Shown: one piece after another, positions 1-10,005 of the stretch
Numbering within the stretch: the stretch's first letter is position 1
Layout: every line of letters begins with the position of its first letter
Origin: Pseudomonadota bacterium
GTDB taxonomy: Bacteria; Pseudomonadota; Alphaproteobacteria; SHVZ01
Direction of reading: 5' to 3'
Assembly (NCBI GenBank): GCA_016195085.1
Contig: JACQAG010000022.1
Span: forward strand, 207,918 to 271,917
Length of the DNA: 64,000 nucleotides
Position numbers and translations under genes: made by a program
Notes under the pieces: model-generated
What the model was told of the DNA's origin: nothing
What the model saw: only the letters and a program-made list of their open reading frames with translations
Databases searched by the model: none

Positions 1-756
1 TCCCATCAGGACCGTGATGGTCAATCCGATGACGGTCAGGATGGGGATGGCTGCGTTGCGCAGCGCATGCTTCAGGATGCCCCGATCTTCGGCCAGCCCT
101 TTTGCCCGGGCGGTGCGGATGTAATCTTCGCCAAGCACGTCCAGCATGCTGCTTCGGGTGAACCGCATGATCAAAGCGGAACTTGGAATTCCAAGCGCGA
201 AGGATGGCAAGATCAGGTATTGCAGCCGTTCGAGCAGGCTGGAGCCAGGCGGTCCGTAGCCCGCCACCGGAAACCACCTGAGGTCCACCGACAAATACTG
301 GATCAGCGTTAGGCCGATCCAGAAGCTCGGCAAGCTAGCCGCTAGCATCGCGCCAGCCGTCAGCGCCTGATCCGAGACCTTGCCGCGTTGAACCGCGGCA
401 ACGATGCCAATGGGAACGCCGATGGCCATCGCGATGCTCACTGCCAGCGCGGTTAGCAAGAGCGTCAGCTCGGCGCGATCGAGCATGGCCTGGGCGACCG
501 GCTGATCGAAGAAGATCGACCTTCCGAGGTTGCCAGCCAGGATGTTTCGCAGAAAGATGACGAATTGGATGGCAAGCGGCCGATTGAGGCCGAGTTCGGA
601 TCGGAGCTTGTCCACATCGGCCGGCGTCGCCATGTCGCCCAGCATCACGGCTGCCGGATCTCCTGGTACGACGCGGGCGATGATGAATGCCAAGGATGCG
701 ACGAGCAGCATGACAATGATCATCGCGCCCAATCGCCGAATGACGAATGTCAGCAT
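1..756 (-). CDS. Peptide-type ABC transporter permease, DppB family (3' end outside window)
   Basis: Inner-membrane permease of a family-5 peptide/nickel-type importer. The first 252 codons are visible and the gene runs off the left edge. The N-terminus (MLTFVIRRLG) leads into a hydrophobic helix and then VVPGDP, the typical start of DppB-type permeases. Further on are several membrane segments and the EAA loop region, with RTARAKG and HALRNAAIP, which docks on the ATPase. The ATG at 756 is the only upstream start before an in-frame stop (769-771). No strong ribosome site is visible. It points away from the binding-protein gene at 935, so the two may be divergently transcribed parts of one importer; that link is inferred from position only. 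Confidence 0.9.
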   Translation of the reverse strand, partial: MLTFVIRRLGAMIIVMLLVASLAFIIARVVPGDPAAVMLGDMATPADVDKLRSELGLNRPLAIQFVIFLRNILAGNLGRSIFFDQPVAQAMLDRAELTLLLTALAVSIAMAIGVPIGIVAAVQRGKVSDQALTAGAMLAASLPSFWIGLTLIQYLSVDLRWFPVAGYGPPGSSLLERLQYLILPSFALGIPSSALIMRFTRSSMLDVLGEDYIRTARAKGLAEDRGILKHALRNAAIPILTVIGLTITVLMG

Positions 757-821
757 TGCTGCATCAGTCTAGCACGGTCTGGCGAAGCGATCTTGCGCAA
801 GGAACCGCATTGGCGGAGGAT

Positions 822-839
822 CGGCCCGCGAGCGGGCCG
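822..839. other. Perfect inverted repeat between divergent transporter genes
   Basis: CGGCCCGC and GCGGGCCG face each other with 2 nt between. It lies in the 178-bp space between the divergent permease and binding-protein genes. It could be an operator or a stem in the leader of either mRNA. Nothing else in this interval was identifiable. Confidence 0.4.
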
Positions 840-934
840 GTCAGGCGGCAATCGGTCGCCATAGGACAGCCCCTCGATCAACCGGGAGAAGCGGCCTCGC
901 CAAAGCGCCGCGCCCGAAATCTAGGGAGATGGCC

Positions 935-2470
935 ATGAAGCTCGAGAGATGCCTTCGACTTGGCGCCGCATTGGCGCTCTTCGGCGGCAATGTTCTTGCT
1001 GCGCCGGCCCTGGCCGCGACGGCAATCGACGTCGCCCTCTACGGCGAGCCGCCGAACCTCGATCCGGTCATCTTCACCTCGGATTCGGCGACCATTATAA
1101 CGCATCACATATTTGAGGCGCTCTACACATTCAACTCGAAATGGGAGCTTCAGCCCGTGCTCGCCTCGGGCCCGGCGACCATTGCCGGGAACGGCACTGT
1201 GGTGACCATTCCGCTCCGCGCCGACGTCGTCTTTCACAACGGCAGGCGAATGACCGCCGAGGACGTGGTCGCCTCGCTGCAGCGTTGGGCCAGAGTATCG
1301 CCGCGCGGCAAGCTCGTCGGCGCGCTGGCCGAATCCATCACGATGAAGGATCCGAGCACGGTCGAGATCCGGATGAAGCAGGCATTTGCGCCGCTGCTGC
1401 CGCTGCTGGCCACCAACACCGCGGCCGCCGTGATCCTGCCGAAGGAATTGAACGCGACCGATACGCCCATAACCGAGTTCATCGGAACGGGACCGTACAA
1501 GTTTCTCGAGCGCAAGCCAGACCAATTCACGCGTGTCGTACGATTTGACCAGTACAAGTCACCGCCTGGGACGCCCGATGGCTATGCCGGCGAACGCAAG
1601 GCCATCATCGACGAAATCCGGTTCATCCCGGTAACCAATGCGATGACGCGCGTGGCGGGCGTGATCAGCGGCCAATACGCCTTTGCCGACACGCTGCCGA
1701 ACGAGTCCTATGCCCAGCTCAAGGCGGCGCGTGGTGTGACGCCGATCCTCGTGCGCCCGGACTGGGTGATCTTCATGGTGCTGAACACCAAGGCAGGGCC
1801 GACGGCGAACGTGAAGATCCGGCAAGCGATGCAGGCGGCGATCAGCCCGCGCGACATGCTGGCGGCCGCTTTTGGCGACCCTGCGCTCTTTGACCTCGAC
1901 GGCTCGATCTACGGCAAGGGTGCTGCCTACCACGACGGCGCCAATACCCAGGGCTTCAACCAGCACGATCCGAAGAAGGCCGCCCGGCTGCTGAAGGAGG
2001 CCGGCTACAAGGGCGAGCCGATCCGCCTGCTGACCTCGCAGCAATTCGACTATTTCTACAAGCAGACGCTCGTTGCCAAGGAAAACTTGGAGGAAGCCGG
2101 CTTCGCCGTCGATGTGAAGGTGCTGGACTGGGCGTCGGTGACGCAACTGCGCACCAACCCCAACAATTGGGAAGGCTTCATCGCCTATAACGGGTTCCAG
2201 CCCGATCCCAATGCGGTCACGTTCATCAGCCCGGACTATCCCGGCTGGTGGGACACCCCGGAGAAGACCGCGGCATTGAACGAGTTCAACCGGGAGATGG
2301 ACCCGGCCAAGCGCGTGCCGCTCTGGTCGAAGATCCAGACGCTTCTCTATGAGCAGGCGTCGACACTGATCACCGGCCATTTCTATAGCCTGACGGCGGT
2401 CAGCGATAAGCTGCAGGGATTCACCTCGATGCCCCAGCCGGCGTTCTGGAACGTCCGGTTGGCGCCGTGA
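935..2470 (+). CDS. ABC transporter substrate-binding protein, family 5 (SBP_bac_5)
   Basis: Periplasmic binding protein of the peptide/opine type, 511 residues, the usual length. It has a Sec signal peptide (MKLERCL, hydrophobic stretch, cleavage near APALAA) and then the family start pattern YGEPPNLDP. The middle contains the common FHNGRRMTAEDV and GTGPYKF segments. An ATG at 929 directly abuts the GGGAG ribosome site (924-928); the ATG at 935 has better spacing and is preferred. It overlaps the methyltransferase gene by one base at its 3' end. Substrate cannot be deduced. The neighbouring divergent permease is a plausible partner. Confidence 0.9.
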   Translation: MKLERCLRLGAALALFGGNVLAAPALAATAIDVALYGEPPNLDPVIFTSDSATIITHHIFEALYTFNSKWELQPVLASGPATIAGNGTVVTIPLRADVVFHNGRRMTAEDVVASLQRWARVSPRGKLVGALAESITMKDPSTVEIRMKQAFAPLLPLLATNTAAAVILPKELNATDTPITEFIGTGPYKFLERKPDQFTRVVRFDQYKSPPGTPDGYAGERKAIIDEIRFIPVTNAMTRVAGVISGQYAFADTLPNESYAQLKAARGVTPILVRPDWVIFMVLNTKAGPTANVKIRQAMQAAISPRDMLAAAFGDPALFDLDGSIYGKGAAYHDGANTQGFNQHDPKKAARLLKEAGYKGEPIRLLTSQQFDYFYKQTLVAKENLEEAGFAVDVKVLDWASVTQLRTNPNNWEGFIAYNGFQPDPNAVTFISPDYPGWWDTPEKTAALNEFNREMDPAKRVPLWSKIQTLLYEQASTLITGHFYSLTAVSDKLQGFTSMPQPAFWNVRLAP

Positions 2471-3114
2471 TGGCGGCAGCGGATAACGCTTCAGACCAGC
2501 CGCATCGTGCTTCGGAGGTGACGCTCGCCTATTACGATCGGCAGGCCGAGGCCTTCTGGGACGGGACCCGGGCGCACGACGTCAGCCAGAACTATGCGGC
2601 GCTCCTCGATGCGATCGAGGGCGATCCCCCGCACTCCATTCTCGATCTGGGGTGCGGGCCGGGCCGCGACCTTCGCCATTTCCGTTCCTTGGGGCATGAG
2701 GCCATCGGCTTGGACGGGTCGAAGGAGTTCGTCGCCATGGCGCGCGCCTATTCCGGCTGCGAGGTTCTGCACCAGGATTTCCTGGCGATGGATCTGCCGG
2801 CCGATCGCTTCCACGGGGTGTTTGCCAATGCCTCACTGTTCCACGTGCCGAGCCGGGAGCTGCCGAGGGTGTTGCTGGAGCTCGCCGGAACCTTGAGACC
2901 GCGGGGCGTCCTATTTTGCTCGAATCCTCGAGGCAACAACGAGGAAGGTATCCGCGGCGACCGCTATGGCTGTTTCCGCGATCTCGACGCTTGGCGCAAC
3001 TATGTGAGCGCTGCCGGATTCGTCGAAGTGCTGCACTACTACCGCCCGCCCGGACTCCCCCGCCCCCAGCAGCCCTGGCTCGCCATGGTATGGCGCAAAG
3101 GGGTAGCGGCCTAG
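2470..3114 (+). CDS. Class I SAM-dependent methyltransferase
   Basis: A soluble methyltransferase of 214 residues. The SAM-binding motif I is clear (LDLGCGPGRDL, about residues 58-68), followed by an acidic residue at the end of the second strand (GLDGS) and a motif resembling the catalytic-loop region (FANASLFHVP). This layout matches the Methyltransf_11/25 group of small-molecule methylases. Translation starts at ATG 2470, overlapping the stop of the binding-protein gene by one base, so the two are probably co-translated. The substrate is unknown. Its 3' end overlaps the convergent membrane-protein gene by four bases; both stops use the palindromic CTAG at 3111-3114. Confidence 0.85.
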   Translation: MAAADNASDQPHRASEVTLAYYDRQAEAFWDGTRAHDVSQNYAALLDAIEGDPPHSILDLGCGPGRDLRHFRSLGHEAIGLDGSKEFVAMARAYSGCEVLHQDFLAMDLPADRFHGVFANASLFHVPSRELPRVLLELAGTLRPRGVLFCSNPRGNNEEGIRGDRYGCFRDLDAWRNYVSAAGFVEVLHYYRPPGLPRPQQPWLAMVWRKGVAA

Positions 3115-3596
3115 TTTCGCGATCCCAGCAGGCGCAGCCCCACGGTCATCCATACGGCCCCACCCAGGCCGAAAATGCCGTTATAGGTCATGCCGCGAAG
3201 CATATTGACGAGCACGAAGCCATTACCGAGCGCCTGTCCGCGCAAGGGGGCCAGCACGAACCAATTGAACGTGGAAATGAATAGACCGCCGAAAACAATC
3301 GCGGCGATGAAGAAACCCGCACCGCTCCGCAGGGATTGCGGCAGCCGGCTGGAGACGGCGGCAAACACCGAAAACCAGACACCGCCCCAGAAGGCGAGGG
3401 AGATGACCTGCGGCACGCCCAGAGGCGGAACCGCGCGCATGGCGTAGGCCGGATTCGGATTCCAGCCCAACAGATAGGCAATGCTATTGGCACCCTGATG
3501 GAAAACCAGGACCGAGAGGAATCCGGCGACGAAGCCGAACAAGATCCACCTCGGCAAAGAGATTGAGGGTGCAGGGTCATCGAAGGTGACGGTCAT
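3111..3596 (-). CDS. Small hypothetical membrane protein (about four TM segments)
   Basis: 161 residues with about four hydrophobic segments (near residues 12-30, 57-77, 90-112 and 132-152). The reading frame extends upstream to 3698, but ATG 3596 follows a GAGGGGT ribosome site at good spacing and gives a sensible start, MTVTFDD. The sequence resembles uncharacterised membrane proteins seen in alphaproteobacteria; I cannot name a family. It is on the same strand as the isochorismatase and importer genes further right, with a 153-bp gap, so it may be the last gene of that transcription unit. Confidence 0.7.
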   Translation of the reverse strand: MTVTFDDPAPSISLPRWILFGFVAGFLSVLVFHQGANSIAYLLGWNPNPAYAMRAVPPLGVPQVISLAFWGGVWFSVFAAVSSRLPQSLRSGAGFFIAAIVFGGLFISTFNWFVLAPLRGQALGNGFVLVNMLRGMTYNGIFGLGGAVWMTVGLRLLGSRN

Positions 3597-3749
3597 CGTT
3601 ACCCCTCGAAGCGGTGGCCGGCCGCATGATCGTGAATGGCGTGACCATTGTAGCCAATATCGCGGCGGCGGGCGAGCAAGTGTCCCCGCTTCAGCCAATC
3701 TCGATATCCGTCTCGATTGCGTGCATCGGCCACCGGATCTCGTTCAAAC

Positions 3750-4502
3750 CTAGTGGGATTTCAAGGGGCTCGACGCGCCGATCGCATCCAAGACCTGCTC
3801 GGTGCTCCAGACCTGCCCGAAGACGCGCGCAAAACCGGAAAGCGCCGCGCGATGGTGCCGATCGAAAAACGTCGCGGATGCGTCCTCGACGATGATTGCA
3901 TTGAATCCGCGATCGGCGGCATCGCGCGCTGTCGTCTCGACACACATATCGGTCGCCATGCCGACGAACACGATCGACTCGATGCCCATATTTCTCAGCA
4001 GCCATTCGATCCCGGTCGAATTGAAAGCGCTCGAGGTATTCTTGTCGAGAACGAGGTCGCGCGCGGCGGGCGTCAGCTCCGCAATCACGTCGTGCTCGAA
4101 AGTCCCTCGATGCCAGAGCACCGGCGTATTTGTCGTCGTGATCGACTCGGCATCGCGCCGTCTTCGGCGTTCGATCATGTCCCGCCCATCGGGGAGCAAG
4201 GCTCCGTGTCGCGTGAACACGATCTGCGCGGAGTGGCTTCGAAACCGTTCCAACAATCGTTTGGCATTCGGAATGACGGTGTGGACCAAGCGCTCGACGT
4301 AGTAGTCCGCAATGGCGGGATAGCGCTGCGTCAGCATCTGGGCAACGCCGACCGCGGGATTGCATCCGTAGTTTTGCATGTCCACGACGACCAGGGCCGT
4401 CGAACGCCAGTCGATCGTGAAGCTGGGCCAAGGCATGTGCCAATCGGCAAATGTCTCGGGCGAGTCGATATGTCCCGACGGCTGATCCTTGGTTTGTTTC
4501 AT
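3750..4502 (-). CDS. Isochorismatase-family cysteine hydrolase
   Basis: 250-residue member of the isochorismatase-like alpha/beta hydrolase family, which cleaves C-N or vinyl-ether bonds using a cysteine. The triad is visible: Asp41 in VVVDMQN, Lys154 in LDKNTSSAF, Cys187 in ATDMCVETT. A basic run (ERRRRRD, about 111-117) lies in the variable lid region. It follows the importer operon on the same strand, 75 bp after the ATPase gene, so it may act on an imported amide or related nitrogen compound. That role is inferred from context. Family members include nicotinamidases, N-carbamoylsarcosine amidases and biuret hydrolases; the sequence does not allow a choice. Confidence 0.9.
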   Translation of the reverse strand: MKQTKDQPSGHIDSPETFADWHMPWPSFTIDWRSTALVVVDMQNYGCNPAVGVAQMLTQRYPAIADYYVERLVHTVIPNAKRLLERFRSHSAQIVFTRHGALLPDGRDMIERRRRRDAESITTTNTPVLWHRGTFEHDVIAELTPAARDLVLDKNTSSAFNSTGIEWLLRNMGIESIVFVGMATDMCVETTARDAADRGFNAIIVEDASATFFDRHHRAALSGFARVFGQVWSTEQVLDAIGASSPLKSH

Positions 4503-4577
4503 TGGTCACCCCAATCCGTCTGCGCGGCAGCACGTTACCCTGCTAGTGGAGCAGGGCGCCCCCCCGCCTGCGCGGCT

Positions 4578-6611
4578 TTACTCTAACTGTTTGATATCCA
4601 TGGTTCCCGAACGGTCGCCTGGATCCAGGTCGTTGCCGACAGGCTCGAGGTGGCACGCCCAGTCATGTCCGTCGACGGCACGCAGCGGCGGCGCCATCTC
4701 GGTACAGATCGGCATCGCAAGGGGGCAGCGCGTGCGATAGGTGCAGCCGGAGGGCAGCGCCAGCGCGCTTGGAGGCTCGCTCACTTGCATCGCCTCGAGG
4801 CCGGCCTCGGCGCTCGTCGCCAGCAGCATCTGCGAATAGGGATGCCGCGGCGTTTGGAGGACCTGTCGGGCGGATCCCGCCTCGACGATGGCGCCCAGGT
4901 ACATGACCACGATCCGGTCGGCGAGGTAGCGGATGACGTTGAGATCGTGGCTGATCACCACAGAAGTGAGGCCGAGCTCGGCGCGGAGGTCCTGCAGCAA
5001 ATTGAGGATCTGCGATTGCACCGAGACGTCGAGCGCGCTGGTCGGCTCGTCGCAGATGAGAATCGGCGGTCTGAGGATGACGGCGCTGGCGATGGCGACG
5101 CGCTGGCGCTGCCCGCCGGATAGCTCAGCTGGGTAGGACGAAGCGAGGCGTCTGGGCAGCCCGCACAAATCCATCATCCGCTCGACCGCGTGATCGCGCT
5201 CGGCCGGCGTGCCGATCCGGTGCACGTCGAGGGGAAGGCGGATGGTCGCCCCGACGGTGCGGCGCGGGTTGAGGGATGAGTAGGGATCTTGGAACACGGG
5301 TTGGATCGTGCGTGCAAGCGCCGCCCTGCCGAAAGTGCCGAGGTCGCGACCGAAAAGGCGAACCGTGCCGCTCCGCGGCCGTTCCAAGCCGAGCATGACT
5401 CTTGCCAGGGTGGACTTGCCGCTGCCGCTTTCTCCGACGACGCCGAGAGCAAGGCCTGGGGCGAGATCGAGCGCAATGCCGCGAAGTGCCTTCAGCGTTT
5501 TTGGCGGATCGAAGAGCCCCTGGCGCACCCGATAGATGACCGCGACGTCCATGAGCGTGATCGCGGAGGCCGCGGTACTCGTGCCGGTCTTCGCCGCTTG
5601 CGCCGCCGCTGGTTCCGCCAGCGCTTGGCTCCCGGTCGCCGCCGCGGGAGGGATGACGCAGCGGTAGTACCGATCCGGCGCGATCATGCGCTGCGGGATC
5701 GCTCGGGCGCAGGCTTCGGCGGCCTTGGGGCAGCGGTTGCGAAATTGGCAACCCGCGACCTCGCCGATGAGGCTCGGCACCTGTCCCTGCAAATAGCCGA
5801 GGCGGCTGCCGCCGCTCCGCACCCCCGGCATACAGGAGAGGAGCGCTTTTGTATAGGGATGCATCGGTTGCCTGAGCAGCGTCTCGGTCGGCGCCGTCTC
5901 CACGATCTCCCCTGCGTACATCACCGCGACCCGATCGCCGAAGCGGCTGACGACGCCGAAATCGTGGGTGATCAGGATGATGGCGAGGTCGAACCGATGC
6001 TGGAGCTGCCGCAGCAGGCCCAGGATCTGCGCTTGAATGGTGACGTCAAGGGCCGTCGTCGGCTCGTCGGCGATGAGCAGAGCCGGCTCGGTCATCAGCG
6101 CCATGGCGATCATGACCCGCTGGCGCATGCCGCCGGAGAGTTGATGCGGATATTGCCTGAGGCGCAGCCGCGCTTGGCCGATGCCGCAGGTTCCAAGGAG
6201 CTCGGCGGCACGCGCCACGGCGTCCCCGCGGCGGATCAGCTTCCGGTGGTGACGAATTCCCTCGATGAGCTGCTCGCCGACGGTATAGGCCGGGTTGAGC
6301 GCCGTCGTCGGCTCCTGGAAGATCATCGCCATCCTGTCGCCACGGAGCGCCTCTATGCGCGCCTCGTCGGCACCGCGGAGATCCTCGCCCTGGAGAATCA
6401 GCCGGTCGACCTCACGCACTGCCGAGCGCGGCAGCAGATTCATGAGCGCCAGCGACGTCATCGACTTGCCGCAGCCGCTCTCCCCGACGATGCACAAGGT
6501 CTCGCCGCGCCTGACATGGAGATCGACCCCCCGCACCACAAGCTGCGTGCCGTCGAGGGTTGGCAGGGACACGCGCAAGCCTTCGACCTCGAGCGTCGAT
6601 GGCTGGGTCAA
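4578..6611 (-). CDS. Peptide-type ABC transporter, fused double ATPase (DppD-DppF fusion)
   Basis: A 677-residue protein with two complete ABC ATPase domains, like GsiA. Domain 1 has Walker A GESGCGKS (about 43-50), signature LSGGMRQR and Walker B LLIADEP. Domain 2 has [16 protein letters not shown] and LICDEP. Each ends in the cysteine-containing oligopeptide C-terminal motif (FRNRCP and YRTRCP). An Ala/Pro-rich linker joins them. The start is TTG at 6611 with GGAG upstream; its frame overlaps the permease stop by four bases. Open frame continues upstream to 6824, but that part lies over the permease gene and shows no ABC similarity. It energises the importer encoded by the next two permease genes. 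Confidence 0.92.
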   Translation of the reverse strand: MTQPSTLEVEGLRVSLPTLDGTQLVVRGVDLHVRRGETLCIVGESGCGKSMTSLALMNLLPRSAVREVDRLILQGEDLRGADEARIEALRGDRMAMIFQEPTTALNPAYTVGEQLIEGIRHHRKLIRRGDAVARAAELLGTCGIGQARLRLRQYPHQLSGGMRQRVMIAMALMTEPALLIADEPTTALDVTIQAQILGLLRQLQHRFDLAIILITHDFGVVSRFGDRVAVMYAGEIVETAPTETLLRQPMHPYTKALLSCMPGVRSGGSRLGYLQGQVPSLIGEVAGCQFRNRCPKAAEACARAIPQRMIAPDRYYRCVIPPAAATGSQALAEPAAAQAAKTGTSTAASAITLMDVAVIYRVRQGLFDPPKTLKALRGIALDLAPGLALGVVGESGSGKSTLARVMLGLERPRSGTVRLFGRDLGTFGRAALARTIQPVFQDPYSSLNPRRTVGATIRLPLDVHRIGTPAERDHAVERMMDLCGLPRRLASSYPAELSGGQRQRVAIASAVILRPPILICDEPTSALDVSVQSQILNLLQDLRAELGLTSVVISHDLNVIRYLADRIVVMYLGAIVEAGSARQVLQTPRHPYSQMLLATSAEAGLEAMQVSEPPSALALPSGCTYRTRCPLAMPICTEMAPPLRAVDGHDWACHLEPVGNDLDPGDRSGTMDIKQLE

Positions 6612-7495
6612 TGGCGTCGCTCCGGGGTCAATCTGGCGCGCAGTCCATCGCCGACGAGGTTGATCGCCAGCACCAGCAGCATGAGTGCCAGCCCGGCGGC
6701 GGTGGTGAGCCAGGGTGCGGTCGTAAGCCAGGTGCGGCCCTCGGCCATCATCAGGCCCCAGGACGGCTCCGGCGCCTGGATGCCGAGCCCGAGGAAGCTC
6801 AGGATCGCGGTCGCCAGGATGCACTGGGCCATCTCTAAGGTGAACACGACGACGAAATGGCTGAATACATTGGGCACGACATCACGGGTGATGATCCGCC
6901 AATCGGAGCACCCCATGGTGCGGGCACGCGTAATGTAGTCTTGGCTCTCCACCTGGCGCGTGACCGTGCGCATGACGACCGCGAAGCGGTCCCAGTGGGT
7001 CAGGCCCAGAACCAGGATCACGATGCCGAGGCCGCTGCCGCCGACCTGCAGGATCGCCAGCGCGATCAAGAGCGAGGGGAGTGCCAGCCGCGTGGAGATG
7101 ACGTAGGAGGCGACCCGGTCGACGATGCCGCCGGCATAGCCAGCGACGACGCCGAGGCTGGCCCCGATCAGGCCGGCGATGCTCGCCGCGGCGGCACCGA
7201 CGGCGAGCGAAATGCGGGTGCCGTGGATCAATCGGGAGAGATAGTCGCGCCCGAAGGCATCGGTGCCGAGCGGGTAGGTCCAGCTACCACCCGAGTACCA
7301 AACCGGAGGCCGCAAGCGCCGGATCAGGCTCTGAGAATAGGGATCGTGCGGGGCGATGACGTCCGCCAACACGGCGACCATTGCGAGGCCGGCGACGATC
7401 GCGCAGCCGACAAGGAAGCCCGCGTCGCGGAAAGCGGGATGGCGCCGGCCGATCGGGAGGCGGGCGATTGCAGCCTGTAGTGGGGCTTCCGCCAT
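6608..7495 (-). CDS. Peptide-type ABC transporter permease, DppC family
   Basis: 295-residue inner-membrane permease. The N-terminal helix is followed by the DppC hallmark segment with APHDPY and then the YPLGTDAFGRDYLSRL motif, which marks this subfamily. The EAA region appears near YITRARTMG. There are about six membrane segments. It sits one base after the DppB-type permease gene and overlaps the double-ATPase gene by four bases, so the three are translationally coupled. With the binding protein at 8440-9960 this completes one importer. Confidence 0.93.
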   Translation of the reverse strand: MAEAPLQAAIARLPIGRRHPAFRDAGFLVGCAIVAGLAMVAVLADVIAPHDPYSQSLIRRLRPPVWYSGGSWTYPLGTDAFGRDYLSRLIHGTRISLAVGAAAASIAGLIGASLGVVAGYAGGIVDRVASYVISTRLALPSLLIALAILQVGGSGLGIVILVLGLTHWDRFAVVMRTVTRQVESQDYITRARTMGCSDWRIITRDVVPNVFSHFVVVFTLEMAQCILATAILSFLGLGIQAPEPSWGLMMAEGRTWLTTAPWLTTAAGLALMLLVLAINLVGDGLRARLTPERRH

Positions 7496-7496
7496 C

Positions 7497-8414
7497 TCAG
7501 GTCATGCGAATGCGTGGATCCAAGAGGCCGTTCAACAGATCCGCCAGCAGATTGAGGAGCACGAACAAGGCCGCGACGATCATGACGATCGCCTGGGTCA
7601 CGGGAAAGTCCGAGCGCTGGATGGCGTTCCAGGCCAAGAGCCCGATGCCGTTCAGGGCGAACACGCTCTCGATCACGATCGAGCCGCCGAGCAGGAACCC
7701 GAATTGCACCATGGCGACCGACACGACCGGAAGGATGGCATTGCGGAGAGCGTGCTTGAAGAGGACGACGCGCGACGGCAAGCCCTTCGCCCGTGCGGTG
7801 CGGATGTAGTCCGATCCCAGCGCCTCGATCATCCCGGCGCGGGTGAGCCGCATGAGCACCGGCATGACGAACCAGGCGAGCGCCAGGCTGGGCAGAACGA
7901 AATTTCGCCAGCTATCGGTTCCGGATATGGGCAGGATCTGCAGCTTCACGCCGAACAAGAGGATGAGCAGCAACGCCGACCAGTAGGAGGGCATCGCTTG
8001 GCCGAGAACGCCGACGGCAAGGCATACCCGGTCGGTGAACGACCCCGTGCGGTTGGCGGCCAGCACGCCCAGCGGCACGGCCGCGATGAGGGCCAGCGAC
8101 AGGGACGCAACGGCGAGAATGACGGTGACCGGCAGCCTGCCGACAATCATCCGGAACACGTCTTCGTGCGAGAAGAACGAGGCGCCGAAGTCGCCCAGCA
8201 CCACCCGGCCGGCCCAGCCGAGATATTGGGCGATGAGGCTCCGGTCGAATCCGTAGAAGGCTCGAATGCGCTCGACCTCCTCGCGGCTGGCCTCCATCCC
8301 GCCGATCGACATCGCCAGATCGCCGGTCCAATGAATGAGCGCAAAGGTGGCGATCGACACCGTTATGCAGACGAGCAGGCTCTCCCAGATCTTGCGGACG
8401 ATGTAGTCGACCAT
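7497..8414 (-). CDS. Peptide-type ABC transporter permease, DppB family
   Basis: 305-residue permease with an N-terminal cytoplasmic basic stretch and first helix (MVDYIVRKIW) and a DppB-type fold. The EAA loop shows YIRTARAKGL followed by HALRNAILPVV, the coupling site for the ATPase. One difference from many relatives is WTGDLA where VPGDP is usual in the first periplasmic loop. It follows the binding-protein gene by 25 bp and precedes the DppC-type permease by one base, consistent with one operon. Confidence 0.93.
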   Translation of the reverse strand: MVDYIVRKIWESLLVCITVSIATFALIHWTGDLAMSIGGMEASREEVERIRAFYGFDRSLIAQYLGWAGRVVLGDFGASFFSHEDVFRMIVGRLPVTVILAVASLSLALIAAVPLGVLAANRTGSFTDRVCLAVGVLGQAMPSYWSALLLILLFGVKLQILPISGTDSWRNFVLPSLALAWFVMPVLMRLTRAGMIEALGSDYIRTARAKGLPSRVVLFKHALRNAILPVVSVAMVQFGFLLGGSIVIESVFALNGIGLLAWNAIQRSDFPVTQAIVMIVAALFVLLNLLADLLNGLLDPRIRMT

Positions 8415-8439
8415 CGAGAGGTGCTGCTATGCAGGCGCC

Positions 8440-9960
8440 TCACTGCTTCCAACCGGTCATATACATCAGCGGGTAGCCGTCGCCCGGCGTGACGAAGTCG
8501 AGGCCGGCGCGGAAGCCGTAGTTGGTGACGTTGGTCATCAGCGGCACGACCAGCGCCTCGCGCTCGATCTTGTCGAAGCCGAGCTTATAGAGGCGCGCGC
8601 GCTCGGCCGCATCGACGATCGAGCCCGCCTGCTTGAACCAGCCGGCAATCTCCTCGTCGCGCGCATAGTCGCCCTGGTCGCTCATGAAGAACAGCGGCAC
8701 CAGTGCCGAGACATCGTAGACGCCGTTCGAGGGCCAGGGCACCACCGCGGCGGTCAGCTTGCCACCGAAGAAATCCTTGATCCACGCGGAGGTCTCGCGG
8801 TAGTCGAGCTTGGCCCGAATGCCGATCTCGCGCAGATCGCCGATGATCGCCTCGGCCACCGGCCCGCTATCGGTGAAGGCCGAGATCGACGTCTCGAAGC
8901 CATTGGGATAGCCCGATGCCTTCATCAGGTCCTTCGCCTTCTTCGGATCGTGGCCGTAGGTCACGATGGCCGCCGGACAGCCGAATTGCAGGGGATGGCA
9001 AGGGACGTCGAGCACCACGCTGCTGCCGCCGCGCAGCACCTGGCTGATCGCGGCCCGGTCGATCGCATGCGTGATGGCGAGCCGCACATTCTTGTCCTGC
9101 ATCGGATTGGGCCCGCTGCGGCCGGCGGCATCGAGCGACAGGAAGCTGATGCTGGTCGACCCGCCGGCAAGGGTGGTGACGCCGGCGGCACCTTGAAGTT
9201 GCTGCTTCTGGTCGGCGCTGATGCTCCACAGGAAATCCACGCGCCCACTGGTGAGCTCGGCGATCTGCGTCTGCGAATCCGGGATCGAGGTGACGGTGAT
9301 CTTGTCGAGCCTGGGTTTCCCCCAGCCCGCCGCATAGTAGCCGTCATGCCGCGTGAGCTCGACGCTGCGGCCCGCCTCGAATGCGGTCACCATGTAAGGA
9401 CCGGTGCCGATCGGACTCTTGGCGAAGGCCTGCGCGCCCATCTGCGCATGGGCGGCATGGGGCAGGATGAACAGGGTTTGCGTCAGCCGGTCGATGGCCG
9501 AGGGCGTCGGCGCGTTCAGGATCAGGTGGACCGTGTAGGGGCCGATCTTCTCGGCGCGGTTGATGAAGCCGTAATCGGCCTGGCCGAAGGCGATCTGAGC
9601 CGCCGGATTCTTGATGTGCTGGACGGTGTAGACGACGTCGTCGGCATCGAAGGGCTGACGGTCATGGAAGCCCACACCCTGGCGGAGCGTGAACTCGATA
9701 GTCTTGTCGTCGATCCACGTCCAGGCGGTGGCGAGCGCCGGCTTCGCCTGGCCCGAGGTCGGATCGCGATAGAGCAGGTGCTCGAGCACATTGCGGATCA
9801 CCAGCTGCGAGGATCGCTTCGAGGTGCCGTAGGGATCGAGGGTCTCGATGTCGTTGGTGAACCCCCAGGTCAAGGCGTTCTTGGCCTGCTGCGCCGGGGC
9901 GAGGCTCGGGGCCAGCATGGCGATCCACAAGGCGGAGATGACAACGAGTCTCTTCAGCAT
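8440..9960 (-). CDS. ABC transporter substrate-binding protein, family 5
   Basis: 506-residue periplasmic binding protein with a Sec signal peptide (MLKRLVV, cleavage near APAQQ) and the family start WGFTNDIETLDP. It has the internal FHDRQPFDADDV and GTGPYMVTAFEAG segments typical of SBP_bac_5. ATG 9960 follows GGGAG at good spacing; an in-frame ATG 24 bases upstream lacks a ribosome site. It is the first transporter gene of the minus-strand operon, 45 bp after the M14 peptidase. The ligand is probably a peptide, judging from the peptidase next door. Confidence 0.92.
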   Translation of the reverse strand: MLKRLVVISALWIAMLAPSLAPAQQAKNALTWGFTNDIETLDPYGTSKRSSQLVIRNVLEHLLYRDPTSGQAKPALATAWTWIDDKTIEFTLRQGVGFHDRQPFDADDVVYTVQHIKNPAAQIAFGQADYGFINRAEKIGPYTVHLILNAPTPSAIDRLTQTLFILPHAAHAQMGAQAFAKSPIGTGPYMVTAFEAGRSVELTRHDGYYAAGWGKPRLDKITVTSIPDSQTQIAELTSGRVDFLWSISADQKQQLQGAAGVTTLAGGSTSISFLSLDAAGRSGPNPMQDKNVRLAITHAIDRAAISQVLRGGSSVVLDVPCHPLQFGCPAAIVTYGHDPKKAKDLMKASGYPNGFETSISAFTDSGPVAEAIIGDLREIGIRAKLDYRETSAWIKDFFGGKLTAAVVPWPSNGVYDVSALVPLFFMSDQGDYARDEEIAGWFKQAGSIVDAAERARLYKLGFDKIEREALVVPLMTNVTNYGFRAGLDFVTPGDGYPLMYMTGWKQ

Positions 9961-10005
9961 CGTGAGTCTCCCAAATGGTCGCATCGGGGCAGGGTCCGCT
10001 CGTCG

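Noticed and set aside
5289-6938. Long open frame (549 codons) on the plus strand
   Set aside because: It lies opposite the double ATPase and permease genes. The product is rich in Arg, His and Asp without any domain, as expected for the antisense of GC-rich coding sequence.
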